NCBI GenBank assembly: GCA_013396915.1
Contig: VWZL01001362.1
Coordinates: 874,610-938,609, forward strand
Source: Stercorarius parasiticus
Taxonomy: Eukaryota; Chordata; Aves; Charadriiformes; Stercorariidae
Length of the DNA: 64,000 nt
Direction of reading: 5' to 3'
Positions 12,801-25,459 of this stretch are shown piece by piece. The notes beneath the pieces were generated by a model. That model saw only the letters and a list, made by a program, of their open reading frames with translations. It ran no database searches and was not told the DNA's origin. The position numbers and the translations under genes were made by a program. Position 1 is the stretch's first letter; the number at the start of each line of letters is the position of its first letter.

Positions 12801-13715
12801 AAGAGCAAGTCTGTCATTCTGTATTGTAGCTTTCTGGAAGCACCTCCTAGGTTTGCCTTGAATGCCTTGAAGTCTGTCTGCCCTCTGACTTTTCTCCTGC
12901 TGAATTGTTTCCTCCGTGGCTACTTTGCTTCTTTTATGTAACAGTGATTAAGGTTACTGTGCCAGTTAAATAGGACCCCTAAGGGTTAGCTGTGAATCTT
13001 TCCAAGGGTAAGCTCTCCATCACTAAGGTGATGATTAATCCGTGAAGCTACCTGAAAAAAATTTAGAGAAGAGCTCTGAAATTTCATTATATGAAACCTG
13101 CCTGGTGGAAACACTTACCTGGCCTGGAAAAGCAGGATGCTAAGAAAGTTGTTTTAACGTTATCTTTAACATAAACTTTATCTTCAGAATTTGATTTTAT
13201 GCATTCAGTGCAAGAGTTTTCTAATCTTCACATTAATTTTCCTCTTGTGTGGTCTGAAAAAAACCAGAAGAGACTGCACAGTCTCTGGAGCTGCTGTGAA
13301 GGGCAAAAATGCTATCCCAGATTTAGAGGAAATGCAGAGAGGAGGAGAAGGAACTTGTTCTACCTTTTCTTCCCCTTTGTCCTTCAAAAAAAAATTCTTT
13401 GATTTCTTTTTGAGGTGTAAAGGTTTACAAATCAGTGAGCCTTGAGGGTTTTACCTTTTCTGTGGTGGTTTGTTTCTTTCAGTTTGATGGCTTGGAGGAT
13501 GTGATTGTTGTTGATTGAATCAAGAGTTAGTGATGTTCTGGTAGGAATTTTCTTCTAAAATATTTAATGCCTTTCATTAAGTACATCTCTCGTAAAAATA
13601 AAGCTACATAAAATCTGTGAATAAAAAAAGTAATCTCAACTAGTATTACTTGCTTAGTAACAAAGAAGTGTTTTTGTGTCTTCGGAGTTCATCTACTTTG
13701 CTGTATTTTGAATAT

Positions 13716-13799
13716 TTTGAAATTTTTTTTCCCCTTTTAAATTTTTTTAGATTTTTTTTTTTCCCTTATTTTTTTTAGTTTGGTTTTTTTTTTTCTTGC
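13716..13799. repeat. T-rich low-complexity tract
   Basis: About 80 bases dominated by T runs broken by short C, A and G interruptions. It contains several CCCTT and TTTAG words that mimic splice acceptors, but no exon follows. Confidence 0.85.
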
Positions 13800-15059
13800 T
13801 TGGGTAGAATGAATGGCATAAAAATGGGCAAAAAATCTTTATGTATTGGAAATAAGTAAATCCTGTGACTTCTAGTCTGTCTTCCTAGATAAGTAAGACA
13901 TATAGCTGTATAGTGCCCTGGACTCATACCAACTAAATTATTCCAAATTTCATGAACAAACAGCCAGGTAACATGGAAAGAAGTCCATCAAAAGAAGCCC
14001 TTATGAATATTCCAGCCATAGGAAAAGCTTAAATCAGCCCTTGCAATTAGGGATGAGAGACAAACCCACAAGAACCAGACTTTGTTAATTTTGTTGCTCA
14101 CAGAACCTGCTGGTTTCCTGTGTGTGTTTCCCTACAGACAATGAAGGCAGAAGCAGGCCAGGTTGTTCTGGGACTAATCTGCTGTTCTAAGAGTCCTTGG
14201 CGTCATGTCACACTTGCCAGTGAGGGACCACCTGTTTCATGTGCTTAATTTCTTAGGGAAAATTAAAGACATGCAAAGAGGGTGATTTTCTTGATTTATT
14301 TTGCATGATGTGATGCAGTTAAAAGGAAGCAAACTTTAACTTTCAGGTTGTTTTATGGTTGGATTTTTTTTTTTTGTCTTACTGATGGATCGTGACTTGA
14401 GGCAGGGATTTGTATGTGGTGGTGTGTGTAGTCTCTGAATGTAGAAATATTATTCTGAAAAATCTTAGTTTGCTGCAACTGTGGCATTAACAGGGGTTGA
14501 GGAAGATCTTAGAATGTCTGTTTTGTGGTTACATTGGTAAGTAGCACTCATCTGTTCATTGTTGTCATTCAGAAATGTTTGTTTTCTGTTTCATTGACAA
14601 CTAGCAAAACCAGTCCATCTGGAAAGTGCTATCTTAGTTTTAGAAGTCCCCAAAATCAAATGTTGAAAGTGATTGTAAAAATGGTCCAAGAGTTTTCAAG
14701 AAAACTGCTTTTCCTGGGGATTAAGAATTCTGATGTTTTTGATTTTTGGTTAATGTTTACACCTGTCCATTCCTGTTACCACTTGCTAAGAGAGCAAGAG
14801 CGGAGTTCTATTTCAGATTGTAAATCCCCAACAAGATGATTTAGGAAGGATGTAGACATACAAGTGAATTAGTTGCTCAATTACTCTGTCTCTGCTATGA
14901 TGAGGTAACTCCTTTCACTGTGCATGCTGGTAGAAGGATAAACTAATTTTGTTTAGTTTATCTCAAAATAAAAGTTTGCCAAACCTAGCTGAATTGATTT
15001 GCAGTTAGTATGGGCCGTGAGTGCGCACACGGACAGTTGCAAGTCAGCTGAGCTGCAGG

Positions 15060-15140
15060 GCTGATTTGGAAGACGGGGCAACTAAAACCAGTATTTGAAC
15101 CCTGAATTCTAGGTGCCCTCTCCTCAACTTTGTCTGCACA
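15060..15140 (+). repeat. MIR-like SINE remnant (3' half)
   Basis: The series GGGGCAACTAAAACCAG, TATTTGAACCCTGAATTCTA and GGTGCCCTCTCC follows the order of the MIR 3' half (the GATTTGAACCC block and the pyrimidine-rich block after it). Diverged, with approximate ends. Confidence 0.4.
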
Positions 15141-16974
15141 GACCAGGGTTGAAAACAACACCACATTGTTGGTCAGGTTCTTATTGTAGGTTGGAACACC
15201 ACTGAGGTCTTAGAAAGGTCATGCAGAGTTTGCAGGGCTGATAAATGAGAAATAATAACTTTTTTTTTCCTGTAATGACCAGATTTTTAAGTGTATTTCA
15301 CTTAACTGTAAACAGAACCTCAGACTGTCGCTTCTGCAAAATCTTTTCTCAAAGTAAGACTACTTTGCAGCAGCGTTGTCGGCACCAGTTTCAGTGGTGG
15401 GTCTATGGTAGTGTGAACCCTCCTGTGATTTCAGAAATGACATGCTCAAGCCCTGCGCTCCTCAAGCTTACCTGGCGTAAGTGTATAACCTTCCCGCTTG
15501 CTAGGGAAAGTGCTAAAATGTTGTCTCATTTTTAACTTCAGAAGTAACTGCAAGAAGTAATGGAAGAGAAGGCAAAATGTTTCTTCTGAAGAGCAAAGCT
15601 GTATTTTTTAAATTTTTTTTAGCACTCCAGATGCAAAGAGGGTGAAATTCAGTATTAACACAGTATGCCGTGAGCAATGGAAGAAATTTTATCTTGTTCC
15701 AGAGAGAATCAATCTAGCCATGAGAGCATTGTGGATCAATAGAAACTGCTGCCTCCCCTCTGTAGGCAAAAAAAAAAATCTCTATCTTCTTGTGATCCTC
15801 ACGGTCCTCCAGACTGGTCCATTTTGTGTAGCCAAACTGCATGTAATGCTTCATAAGTGTGGAATTCTTCAGCATTGAATTTGGGAAGAGAGAATTGGCC
15901 TTGAACGTCTCTGTGATTTCTTTTCTACATTCGTTGCTGTAAATTGGGAGAAAAGTTAGATCATGGAAAATGTACGACCTGATGGGGTTTTTTTATGTCT
16001 TGGGAGGAAAAAAAAGTGTCTGTTTCTGTGCCTAGCCCCCGTTTTCTGTTATCATATAAAGGAAAAACAGGACTATGTATATCTTTGGAATCAGGAAAAC
16101 TGATCTGTTTGCTGCTGCTATCTAACTTTGTATTATTACTGTTAAAAGGTTGGATTTTTTTTTTTAATGTAGCTTTATATAAACTTTTTATGTAACTGTG
16201 TGGTGGAGCAGAAGGAACATGATCATGTTTCAGATCTTGTGAAAGTCTGAACTCATCTTGTGTGCTTGAATACAGAGCATAGCTTTGATTAGGATGAAAG
16301 ATAAATTCCAGAAAGCAACTTAACTGTTTCCATTTTTCCCCCTCTGGTAAAATGTATCTGATATCCTTCAATGTGAATGGTAGCAAATGCGTGGCAGAAT
16401 GAATAGCAGTGCTCTGCCTGCTGAAGCTGAATATTTGAAAAGGTACGGGTATCAAAAAAAGAAAGCAGGATGCTGTGTCGAGGCTTTTGCTGTCTAGAGG
16501 TGCTTTCTTGTATTCGGAATTAAGCTCAATTTACAATACCATTTTGTAGGACGTTATCACTACTTTAAAAATGCTATTGTATTAGATTTCTTGAACTAGG
16601 TAAAGCCAGAGTATAGGGCTAGAACAACATGCAGGTGTTTTATCTGAAAGGAAAATGTTGTAAATGTTTCATTATATAGTCTTCATTTTAAGTAGTTTCA
16701 CAAGGGGTGCTCATTTGTACGTGCAGTACTAAGTTGGCACAATGATGATCAAAAATTCATACTTGCCACCTTCTTTTCCTCTTACGCTGCACTGTGTAAC
16801 ACCCAGAGCGAGTAGGGGTATAAGAATGATGGTGGAGGCGGTAGGGTTTATATATGTGTTTCTGGCTTTAGGCAAAATATTTCTGCCATCTCAAACATGA
16901 TTTTAAATATTAAGTAATTTTGTGCTCCCTTCTAATGTCATATGAGTGTTTCATAATTTTAAACATGGAATTTT

Positions 16975-17150
16975 CAAAACACCTTTATGGGACAGCACTG
17001 TTGTCCTAAATTTACAAATAACTACTTTGTCTTGCTTCCCTAGGTGACTTGCTCAAGGTTACACAAGAATCCTCTCATGGGACAGGGAATTATATCCAAA
17101 TGTTTGATGTTTAAGACTCGAAATCTGATTTTCTGGATCACCCTCTCCTA
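16975..17150 (+). repeat. MIR (CORE-SINE) remnant just upstream of exon 2
   Basis: The central block AGGTGACTTGCTCAAGGTTA (17043-17062) matches the MIR core word order very well. It is flanked by the preceding 'CTGTTGTCCTAAATTTACA' block and a later 'GAATTATATCCAAATGTTTG ... CTGGATCACC' block in the expected order. MIRs predate the bird-mammal split, so an orthologous relic here is plausible. The element ends about 120 bases before coding exon 2. Confidence 0.65.
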
Positions 17151-17271
17151 ACAGAAATGAAAGACCTGTACCTTTCCTGTCATTCTGCTGAAATTAATTA
17201 AATTATAAATATTAATACTCTGATTTTGATCAATGCTTTTAATTCTGTTTACCGCTTCTTTTTCTTTTTAG

Positions 17272-17340
17272 GCATGTACTGGTATTGAAAATATTGATGA
17301 AGCTATAACGTTGCTTGAACAAAATAACTGGGATTTAGTG
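17272..17340 (+). CDS. FAF1: FAF1 coding exon 2 (residues 16-38)
   Basis: 69 bases, phase 0 at both ends. The acceptor is TTTTTAG and the donor GTAAGT is a perfect consensus. It encodes ACTGIENIDEAITLLEQNNW followed by DLV, the core of the UBA three-helix bundle. The IDEAITLLEQNNW segment is helix 2 and the turn into helix 3, including the conserved Trp. Because both ends are phase 0, skipping this exon would remove 23 residues without a frameshift and would destroy the UBA fold. Confidence 0.97.
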
Positions 17341-20300
17341 GTAAGTATTCCAAGAAAATGACTTCATAGATCAACTTCATGTAGCATCTTGCTGAACAGC
17401 TATTATCTTTATTTCAAATTTGTGTGTGTCTCTTATGGCTGGGGCAAGCAAGCTATGTGCAGACAATTTCTGGTCTGTTAAAGCCTCATTGCCAAGTTAA
17501 CGTGATATTGGGTTGTATGTACCCTGGTATACTCTGCTTGTCTTTGTGCCTTTTTGATTTGTTTCTTTAAGTCAATGTTTCATGTAGTGTTTAGTTTTCT
17601 CTTTGGTTAATTATATGCATAACTTTGTAACTGGTATTATTAAGGATAGAATTTTTAGAAGCCATCTTGTGTATACATGCAAGGTTTTTTTAAGATTTAG
17701 GTGTCTGTGGAAGAAATGGAAGGTAAAACTTCTTTGATCTTTAGTATGCTTTTAGTTCATCAATAAGGTAGTTGCTCTTCTATTGTTAGTTGTGATGCAG
17801 AATTGAGTCGGAGATTAAGGCCGTAATTTATTTAGATTTGATGTTATCCGGACACAGTTAAACACGAACAAAAAAGCCAACAAACAAACTCGTCCTAAAA
17901 AAACCCTATGATCTAGTTTGTAACAAGGGTCAACGTGCAGACAAATGGGAGGAAACCAGTAAAACAAGCAAAAAAGTCTTGGGTATTTTAAGAGTCTGCA
18001 TAGGATTATCAGGATAAATAAAGACACTATTAATCCATTTTCTTAAGATTTAAAAGTGTAAAATAGAACAAACTTAATTAAAAAGCAAGTGATCTTCCTT
18101 TATACTGTACTGTCTTTGATTTCCTCCTTTATTTTGTTTTCTTTTCCAAATGAGTGATCTTTGGATCAGTCCAAATTATCAGAAAATTATTAAAAAAAAA
18201 AATAAATTATATTTTCCAGAACTGGCTATGGATACAGTTTCAACTGTCTGCCACCTTGTGTTCCTAGCATATTGTTTAGACAGTTCTCTATATTTTAATA
18301 ATTACAAATTAAGCATCACAGGGGTTAGGGTGGGGTTTTAAACTGAGTTTGTTAGAATGAATATTGTGTTTCTTTTAAGACATGATGATTACAATGACAT
18401 GTAATATTGTAGCCTATTGTAAACAAATGCTATGCATGCCAAACACTTGCAACAAAACGTTTAAAATGAATGTTGGCCAAAGTACATGGAGTCTTTATTT
18501 TGCAACATGTCATGGTCTAAGCAAGGGTGAGACACCAACAAGCGAAAGGGAGCACATATCCTCGGTGTCTTCAAACAGAAAACCCCAAATGTCTGTTGAC
18601 AGAATGGTAGAGTTAAAAACATCTTTTGTCACGGTAGTTTGTTGTGACTTAGCATGAGCTGTTTTGAAAATGGAATTGTTAATGGGAAGGCAAGAAATAG
18701 CCTTATGCATTCTGTTCAGGTTGTAAAATTGTCAATACAATGCATTAAATCAGTTGGATGTGGTTTTGGGGGATTTGTAAATTTTAAAGTATATCCTTTA
18801 AAATTGATGCTCACAGGTGGGATTGAATGAGAGACTTGTGATAAAAAATGGTAAGAACAACTAAGGGGATTTGTTTTGATGTTTGGGTTTTTTTTTTTGC
18901 TTTTCTTTTGAGACTCCAGAACCAGCAGAAAGGGACAGTGAAGTATTTAAAGCTATGAGAATGGCTAGGGGAATAGCTTTAAATAGTTGATTTTATTAGT
19001 GATGATTAAACAATCTACAAGTAGAATATAGTGGGAATAGAAGTAATGAGCCAGAAATGCAAGCTTAAAAAAGGCATATGGAAAGTAAGAAAGGAAAGAA
19101 AATTAGGGATGTAAGAGGTACTTCAGGAAAGTACATAGTTCTTGAAAATAAACAGAAGATGAATGAGAGGAGTTTCTATGAAAAGGGAATGCTAAGTTGA
19201 GGAAGAATAAAAATAAATTGGGGAGAGTAAAAGTCAAGAAGATGCCTGAACAGTCTGTCATTAGTAGGACACTGGTTCCTTTTTATTAAAAGCAGCCTTC
19301 TTGTAAAAAAGAGAGTGAAAACCAAATCATGCTAATCTAACAGGGAATTAGAAGCGGAAGAGTGAAGAAAGAGGAGGGAAGACAAAAGAAATGTGAATGT
19401 AAGAAGAAAAGGAGTTGCTAGCTTGAGAGAGAATCAGACATCTCTTTGTTAGGCAAGGGATTTCAGCATTTCAAAAGTCAAAACAGTACATGAAAAAAGG
19501 CTTATGACTTATGAGAAACGTGGCTTTTTATTTTAAAATTAAAAGTGTATGGTTGATGTGTTGGGGAGGGGGGGGTTGTTTTAGGTTTGTTTTTTCTTTC
19601 TTTTTTTTTTTAGAACCTTGGATTCAATAGTCAAGTACAGATTGAGTGCCAAGAAGTTGAGGAGGAGGGAAGGCTTTGTTTAGATTGAACCAAAAGTTCT
19701 TGGACTTTTTCAGCTGAGATGAAAAATCAAAAATAATTTTAAAAATCCTTTTGCTTGGCTCTGGTCCTCAAACCAGGACAATTTCATTCAACCCAAAACA
19801 AAACATTTTTTTTAATTTGTAAGGAAAACAAAATTTGTAGGACTTGGTTCACAAATCATAAAGACAGTAGTGAAGCAGTGATGATTGTGGTAAGGGTTCC
19901 TCTGTCATCCTTTGACCACCAGTCTGTTAGGTAAATGGGAAGAACATCATTGCTGTCCTCTCTAATTTCATTTAGTTTTGTGCATCTTATTCAGAGGTGT
20001 ATTTCAAGTTCAAGCTTTTGATCAACATCACCTGTGTAGTAAAATATAGTCGTACAGGTGTTCAGGGTTTTTTTGAGGGAGTGTTGTTTGTTCTAAAATG
20101 TGTATTCCTTTATTTCCATGATTTTGGAAGTAAAATCAGAGCTCTGTATTTGATCAGGCAAGCTTCCGTGAGGCACCCAGGGTAATGTGAAGTATAAAGC
20201 TAAGCAAGTCCTGTTAGGATGTGATAAACCTAAGTTCAGGGACACTTCTACAGCATTAGGGAAAAACTAAAAATGTAAGTTAAGGAAGTTCTTGTCTCAG

Positions 20301-22254
20301 AACAGATTGCTTTCTTGCTCTTTATTCGAGCTGTCTATTTCAATTCCATTTTCCTGTTTGGAGGAAAAAAGTCATGCACTATCAGGTCCGTGCAAGGCAT
20401 CCAGGCTGAAGGTTCCCTTGAGCACCTGTTGCTTCTTGAACTCTCTGAGACTCAACTCAAGGGTGTTGTTATTTCTCTGGGACTTCACCCAAAGCAACTG
20501 AGAGCAAATGGTAGTGGTGAGTTGGAAAGCAGAAGGATCCCAAAACAGAAACAGTGAAGTCCTTACTGACGGAGGCTGGCAGAGAAGTACATCAGAATGT
20601 AGAGACAGTAGAGGCTATATACTCACAAAAGTTTCTAATGTCATGCTACAAGTACTGTGTTTTTGTGCAAGCTATTTTGAGGATTTCTTTGCACTGATGC
20701 AATATTCCTGCTGCTTATCTTCTCCATACTTTTTTTTTTTTTCCCCCCTTTTCTTGCTAGTAGATTTTGGTATTAAGGGTTAAAATGTCTCAAATGTGTT
20801 TTCTGTTACTTCAGTGAGTGTTACTGTGTTTTGTGTCTTTTGGACATTTTGTCTTACCTTCAAAGCCAAACCCGAGTGAAGTGTAAGGAGCTCTTTCCTT
20901 GGTTTAGTTTCTCTAGTAGCCACTTATGTTTTTTTATTAAGAATTTATCTGAATTCTTTTTTCTTTTCAGTTTAGAACTGAAACATCAGCTTCCTGTTTT
21001 CGAACTTTTAAAGATTACCCACCCCCAATTAGAAGTCTTTATGTTGATTCCTCTATATGGCATACTTTAAGACAATATAAACTGCCATTACTTTATTTTT
21101 GACTTGGAACTGAATAAATCGATTCAAACGTCTCAGAGTTGTGTACGTTTTACAGTGTTCAAATCTGGTTTGTAGCTGTTTGAAGTGATATAGGAAACTG
21201 TCTTTCATAAATGTTTGGTTGCTTGGCTTTATTCAAGTGCTTAAAACCAAATTGATCACGAGATTGCTGCAGAGGAATTCATATGCAATAACAGCGTATA
21301 AATTGCTTGGTGGGATCGTGAAGTCTCATCTTGCCAATAATTAGTTCCCCGCTGTTGCATATGACTTGGCCTTTGTGGTGGTCTGCTGCGTATACAGCAG
21401 CTTAGGCTTTCTGTATTAGAACGCTGTAGCCTAATTACTAGGCTTATTATAGGCTGAGCAATGAAATGTTACAGATGTTCTGTGAGATACAGAAGATCAA
21501 CATAGATAATATAATGATCTCTTTAGGCCTTCATCTTTATGAAACTTTTCCGCAATAAATAGATCCAGTAACTCTCTTAAGCCTGGCAGGATTGCTGATA
21601 TGTAATTTCCTGAGTATCATTTCTTTAGATCTATTAATTTACAATAATTTTTAACATCTGAGAAAGCAAAAGTTAGGAATTTATGCCTGTTGTAAAATCT
21701 GATGGTTTCATAGCTTGCACATGTAAACTATGACCTTCTGTTTTGGCATTTGAAGGTAAGATTGACAGTATAAATGTATCTTCAACTTTCTGTAAAGACA
21801 ATAAAACAGAAATATGAAAAATCGCAACTATATGTCTTTCGAAATGTTTCTGATGATGGTACAAATTTAAAGGAAGTGACGCATTAGTGTACTTCCTGAC
21901 CCTATGCAATATGGACCTTCGTGTATGTGAGGTTATTACACAGGTAATAATAGCTCTTTGCTCTCCTGATATAAAATGCTTGTATCTGCATATAAAACTT
22001 GGTCTCCTGTACCTTTCACAAATTTAATGAAAAATTCAAAATCCTTCGTATATAGCATGACTTTATATTCTGTACTGGTAATCAGAACAGGATTTTTGAA
22101 TGAAAAGCAGGATTTACCATGCTTAATTTTCTACTTTTTCCAGTGTGACCATTTGTGTTGTTACTCTTGTTCACTGGTTTTTAAAATTATTTTTATTTCA
22201 TATCTTTTCCAATAGACATTATAAGGTATGTACTCCTTACCATCACTTTAAGAA

Positions 22255-22293
22255 CAAAATAAATTTCAACAAAATAAATTTCATCAAAATAAA
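22255..22293. repeat. 15-base tandem repeat, about 2.6 copies
   Basis: The unit CAAAATAAATTTCAA repeats at 22255-22269 and 22270-22284 (last base T instead of A), with a partial third copy to 22293. Simple AT-rich tandem array. Confidence 0.85.
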
Positions 22294-22647
22294 GGGGCTG
22301 GTGGTGTTATCCCATATTCACTTCACTATAAATGCATATAATTATTTAAAAAAAAACCCAACAAACTGTTTTTTATTTTCAAAATAGGTTCTTAAAATGA
22401 CCTTTGTGCCTTCCTGCTATACTTGGTTTCGTTATTCTGGTAGAGGCTCAAGGCACAATTATACCTTCAGTAAAACCAGCAGTTCAGTGCACCGGGGAAT
22501 GTGATGCCTTGCAGTTCCTGTCATACACAGCTCCCAAGGGCTGGCTGACAAAAAGCATTTCTATACCTTGGAAAGAAAAAACTGTGTATTCTGAACATGT
22601 GTTTTTATAAAGCTTCAGCTCTCAGTTGTAGTTTTTACTTTTCAATG

Positions 22648-23130
22648 GATAACTTGCACAGAAGCTTGGACAGGCTGGATCGATGGGCCAAGGCCAGTGG
22701 TATGAGGTTCAAGGCCAAGGGCCGGGTCCTGCACTTGGGTCACACCAACGCCATGCAGCGCTACAGGCCTGGGGCAGGGTGGCCGGAGAGCTGCCTGGCA
22801 GAAAAGGACTCGGGGGTGTTGGTCGACAGCCAGCTGAATATGAGCCAGCAGTGTGCCCAGGTGGCCAAGAAGGCCAACAGCATCCTGGCCTGTATCAGCA
22901 ACAGCGTGGTGAGTAGGGCTAGGGCAGTGATCATCCCCCTGTACTCGGCATGGGTGAGGCCCCACCTCAAGTGCTGTGTCCAGTTTTGGGCCCCTCACTA
23001 CAAGAAAGACATTGAGGGGCTGGAGNTGCTGCTGAGGGACGTGGTTCAGTGGTGCACTTGCCAATTTTAGGTTTATGGTTGGACTTGATGATCTTAAAGG
23101 TCTTTTCCAACCTAAACGATTCTGTGATGA
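22648..23130 (+). mobile_element. CR1 LINE, 5'-truncated, with internal deletion; C-terminal RT frame and 3' end
   Basis: From 22648 an open frame reads through the C-terminal part of CR1 ORF2, with recognisable blocks such as [51 protein letters not shown] and [14 protein letters not shown], ending near 23025. At 23026 there is a single N. The sequence then jumps to the CR1 3' UTR block (GCTGAGGGACGTGGTTCAGT, then GGACTTGATGATCTTAAAGG) and ends in GATTCTGTGATGA, a degenerate form of the CR1 terminal octamer. The thumb/tail part of ORF2 and most of the 3' untranslated part are missing between these blocks. The uninterrupted frame suggests a relatively young copy. The overlapping minus-strand frame is a shadow. 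Confidence 0.9.
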
Positions 23131-23270
23131 AGGTTTTTTGCATCTTGCTGTTTAAAACATCTTTAAAAATGGTAATTATTTGTCAGACAGAATTTTTAAA
23201 ATAAGTACCCATTTTGTTTATAAATTTATATTTACTTCTATGTAATGTTGTCTTTTGGAAAGAAAGAAGT

Positions 23271-23309
23271 AAAAAAAACCCCAAAACCAAAACCCAAACA
23301 AAAAATTTG
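23271..23309. repeat. A/C-rich low-complexity tract
   Basis: A runs alternate with CC, CCC and CCCC blocks just downstream of the CR1. The same kind of tract recurs at 24783-24815, 34855-34893, 40676-40778, 53490-53515 and 54597-54650. Confidence 0.75.
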
Positions 23310-25099
23310 AACCAAGAAAAATGAGCTAGGGCTTTACAATTTTTTGTTTTCCTTTCTGTTGGAGGTGCCAGTTTAGATGGGATTCCTAGGCAGAAAATGG
23401 TCCATTGGCTCTTGACAGTTACCAATAATCCATTATTTGTATCTTTTGTTCCTTTTTAACTGTTGCATTAGTTCTTTTGTTATAATGTGTAGTAAATCTT
23501 AGTACAAGTTGGTGAAAACCAATACACTAACGATGTCTTTTGTCTCTTTTTCTAACTTGTTTGCCCTACAAAAGCTTTGATGTGGTATCTCTTTATACAT
23601 TTTTTTGATTGATTTGAATTAGTCTGCCTCCAGAAACAAGGTGATTAATCTAAGTTTGGCACAGGGCCATTTCTTGTCCTTAAATGTGGGACAGTATTGT
23701 CATATGTTTAGCAGCTCTCCTGCTTCATTCCAAGTGGGCTGTATTTCAGTGGCTGGAGAACCAGGACTACATGTTATGGTGATCGTGTTCATCACATTGG
23801 CCCCTTTTGTCTTGTATTGTTGACCTGCTGTTTGCTTTACTTCAGATTTGCATGCTGAATATGGCACACGTTGTACAGCACTCACTATGGGACTAGAGAG
23901 AAGTTCATGGTGTTCTCCTCTCCCTAGGACTAGATCTGAGGGATTTTCACTGCTGGCAGCACAGACTCAGCTGTGTATTAATAATGTTGTCCCTTTGGTC
24001 AAATGAACAGCCACATCTACCTGTGGGAACCAGAGGTTTGTATCCCAATTTTTTTTAAGGAGCTTTTAAAGTTTTATTTTAGACAGGTATCCTCTTCTGG
24101 ATTTTGGTGTCCTGTCAAACATGTTATTGTCAGCTCAGTTAGGTTATGCTCGCTGTTACTGCACTGAGTAGCCTGGACAGCATTCAAAATCCCGCTGCCA
24201 GCAGAGCTCAGGAAGAAGGAAGCTCTGAGTTAGGTAATGACAAGTGGTGTTGGTGGATGGGCATCCTGTTGGTGCAAGTGTCCTGTGGGCCTGGGGCCTG
24301 TTCTCCAGGAAATACAGGAGCTGCCGGTTTCTTGTGTGTCCAGCTGCAGCATTAATCTCTTCTAGTAGGACACAATCAAATTGTAAGTGAACTTCAGTTT
24401 TACAAGGGAATACAGAAATCTCCTTTGGAAGTCTTTAATGTATTTTCTGTTAAATTGGGGATCCCTGCTTGCAAAAATAGTTTGATTTTTCATTCTTTGT
24501 TTTTCCAGCTTTTTTGCAGCTCACAAAGTGACATTTCTGTGTCTTTGAGTAAGCTCAGATGTGTGTTATGTATTTTATGCAGCCGGGTGGTAGCAAAGAA
24601 GACTAGCTAATTCTTAAGAAACGTGATTGTTAAATTCATTGTTTTATTTACTCTTGAATGCCTTCATCTTGGGTAAAACAAATGTTTCCTTTTGGTATAT
24701 TTTTTACATTGAAGACCATATGAGATATGCAGACCTATAGGCAGTCATAAGCATGACATAGCTGTATGCACATTCATCTATTAAAAAAACAACCCCAAGC
24801 CCCAAACCAAACACTACTACTAATACATGGGGAGGAAATTAAGATTCTTTATTTGCAGAATAAGAGGGCTGCATTGTCACCTCAGTAATGTGCTTCAAGG
24901 AAGGAAGATTACCTCTGCTAGCAGCAAGGTAGCCCAGTCTTCATGGTCCTACCAAGTCCCAACTGCTTTTTTCTGAGACTTTTAATAACGGCAATAGTTG
25001 ATACCTCAGGTGATGTAGGAAAGTGTTAAACTTATTGCCGCTGTGACAGTCATTTCACGTGACCTTGATGAGGGCACAGATTGCAATTGATCCTGTTGT

Positions 25100-25459
25100 G
25101 TCTCTGCATCAGTCTTGGTCCGTTGCCTGCAAGTGGTCCGTTAGACATCAGGAAGTGGTCAACGGAGCAACTACAGTTTAAAATAAAATGGCGCCAAACC
25201 CAATAAAAATGTCATATACACGTTCTGACACATGCAAGCAAGGAAACAAAGATACTAAAGGGAGAAAAAAAATAGCAAATGTCTAACTTGTATGTTCTAA
25301 TTTTTTGACTGTTTTGAATAAAGCTATTATTTTATTACATAGGTTGGTCCCTTGGATATTTTTTTTTTTTTTTCCCCCCAAAAAAACTTAGGTGGTCTTT
25401 GGATTTGTTTTCTTGTTTGGATGACCCTTTGCCCTTTTAAAAGAGGTTGAGAAACACTG
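25100..25459 (+). mobile_element. hAT-Charlie-like non-autonomous DNA transposon remnant
   Basis: The right end reads AGAGGTTGAGAAACACTG (25442-25459), which matches the terminal inverted repeat style of hAT-Charlie elements (ending CACTG). Inside are repeated 'GTGGTCCGTTAGACAT'/'AAGTGGTCAACGGAGC' and 'GGTTGGTCCCTTGG' words typical of these elements near their ends. I do not find the matching left terminus CAGTG...TCTCAACC or a clean 8-base target duplication, so it is truncated or very old. The left boundary is approximate. Confidence 0.5.
25365..25386. repeat. Poly-T then C/A tract inside the hAT-like remnant
   Basis: A T run followed by a C run and an A run interrupts the hAT-like sequence. 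Simple low-complexity expansion. Confidence 0.6.

Larger units (their letters stand above)
480..17271 (+). other. FAF1: FAF1 intron 1 (about 16.8 kb)
   Basis: The donor is GTAAAT at 480 and the acceptor is a T-rich tract ending TTTTTAG at 17271. The intron is AT-rich and carries no coding sequence I can support. Recognisable contents are an old CR1 at about 10625-11105, three MIR-like remnants (about 9110-9200, 15060-15140, 16975-17150), a GC-richer patch at 12280-12800, and several poly-T or T-rich tracts. I see nothing definable in 480-9100, 11110-12280 and 12800-15000 apart from simple tracts. Confidence 0.9.

Noticed and set aside
15961..16455. Minus-strand frame of 164 codons, one of the longest in the window
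   Set aside because: No recognisable family or domain, no splice or promoter context, and a composition that fits AT-rich intron. Kept only as a candidate for a homology search.
22642..23064. Minus-strand frame of 140 codons
   Set aside because: Antisense shadow of the CR1 reverse-transcriptase frame.
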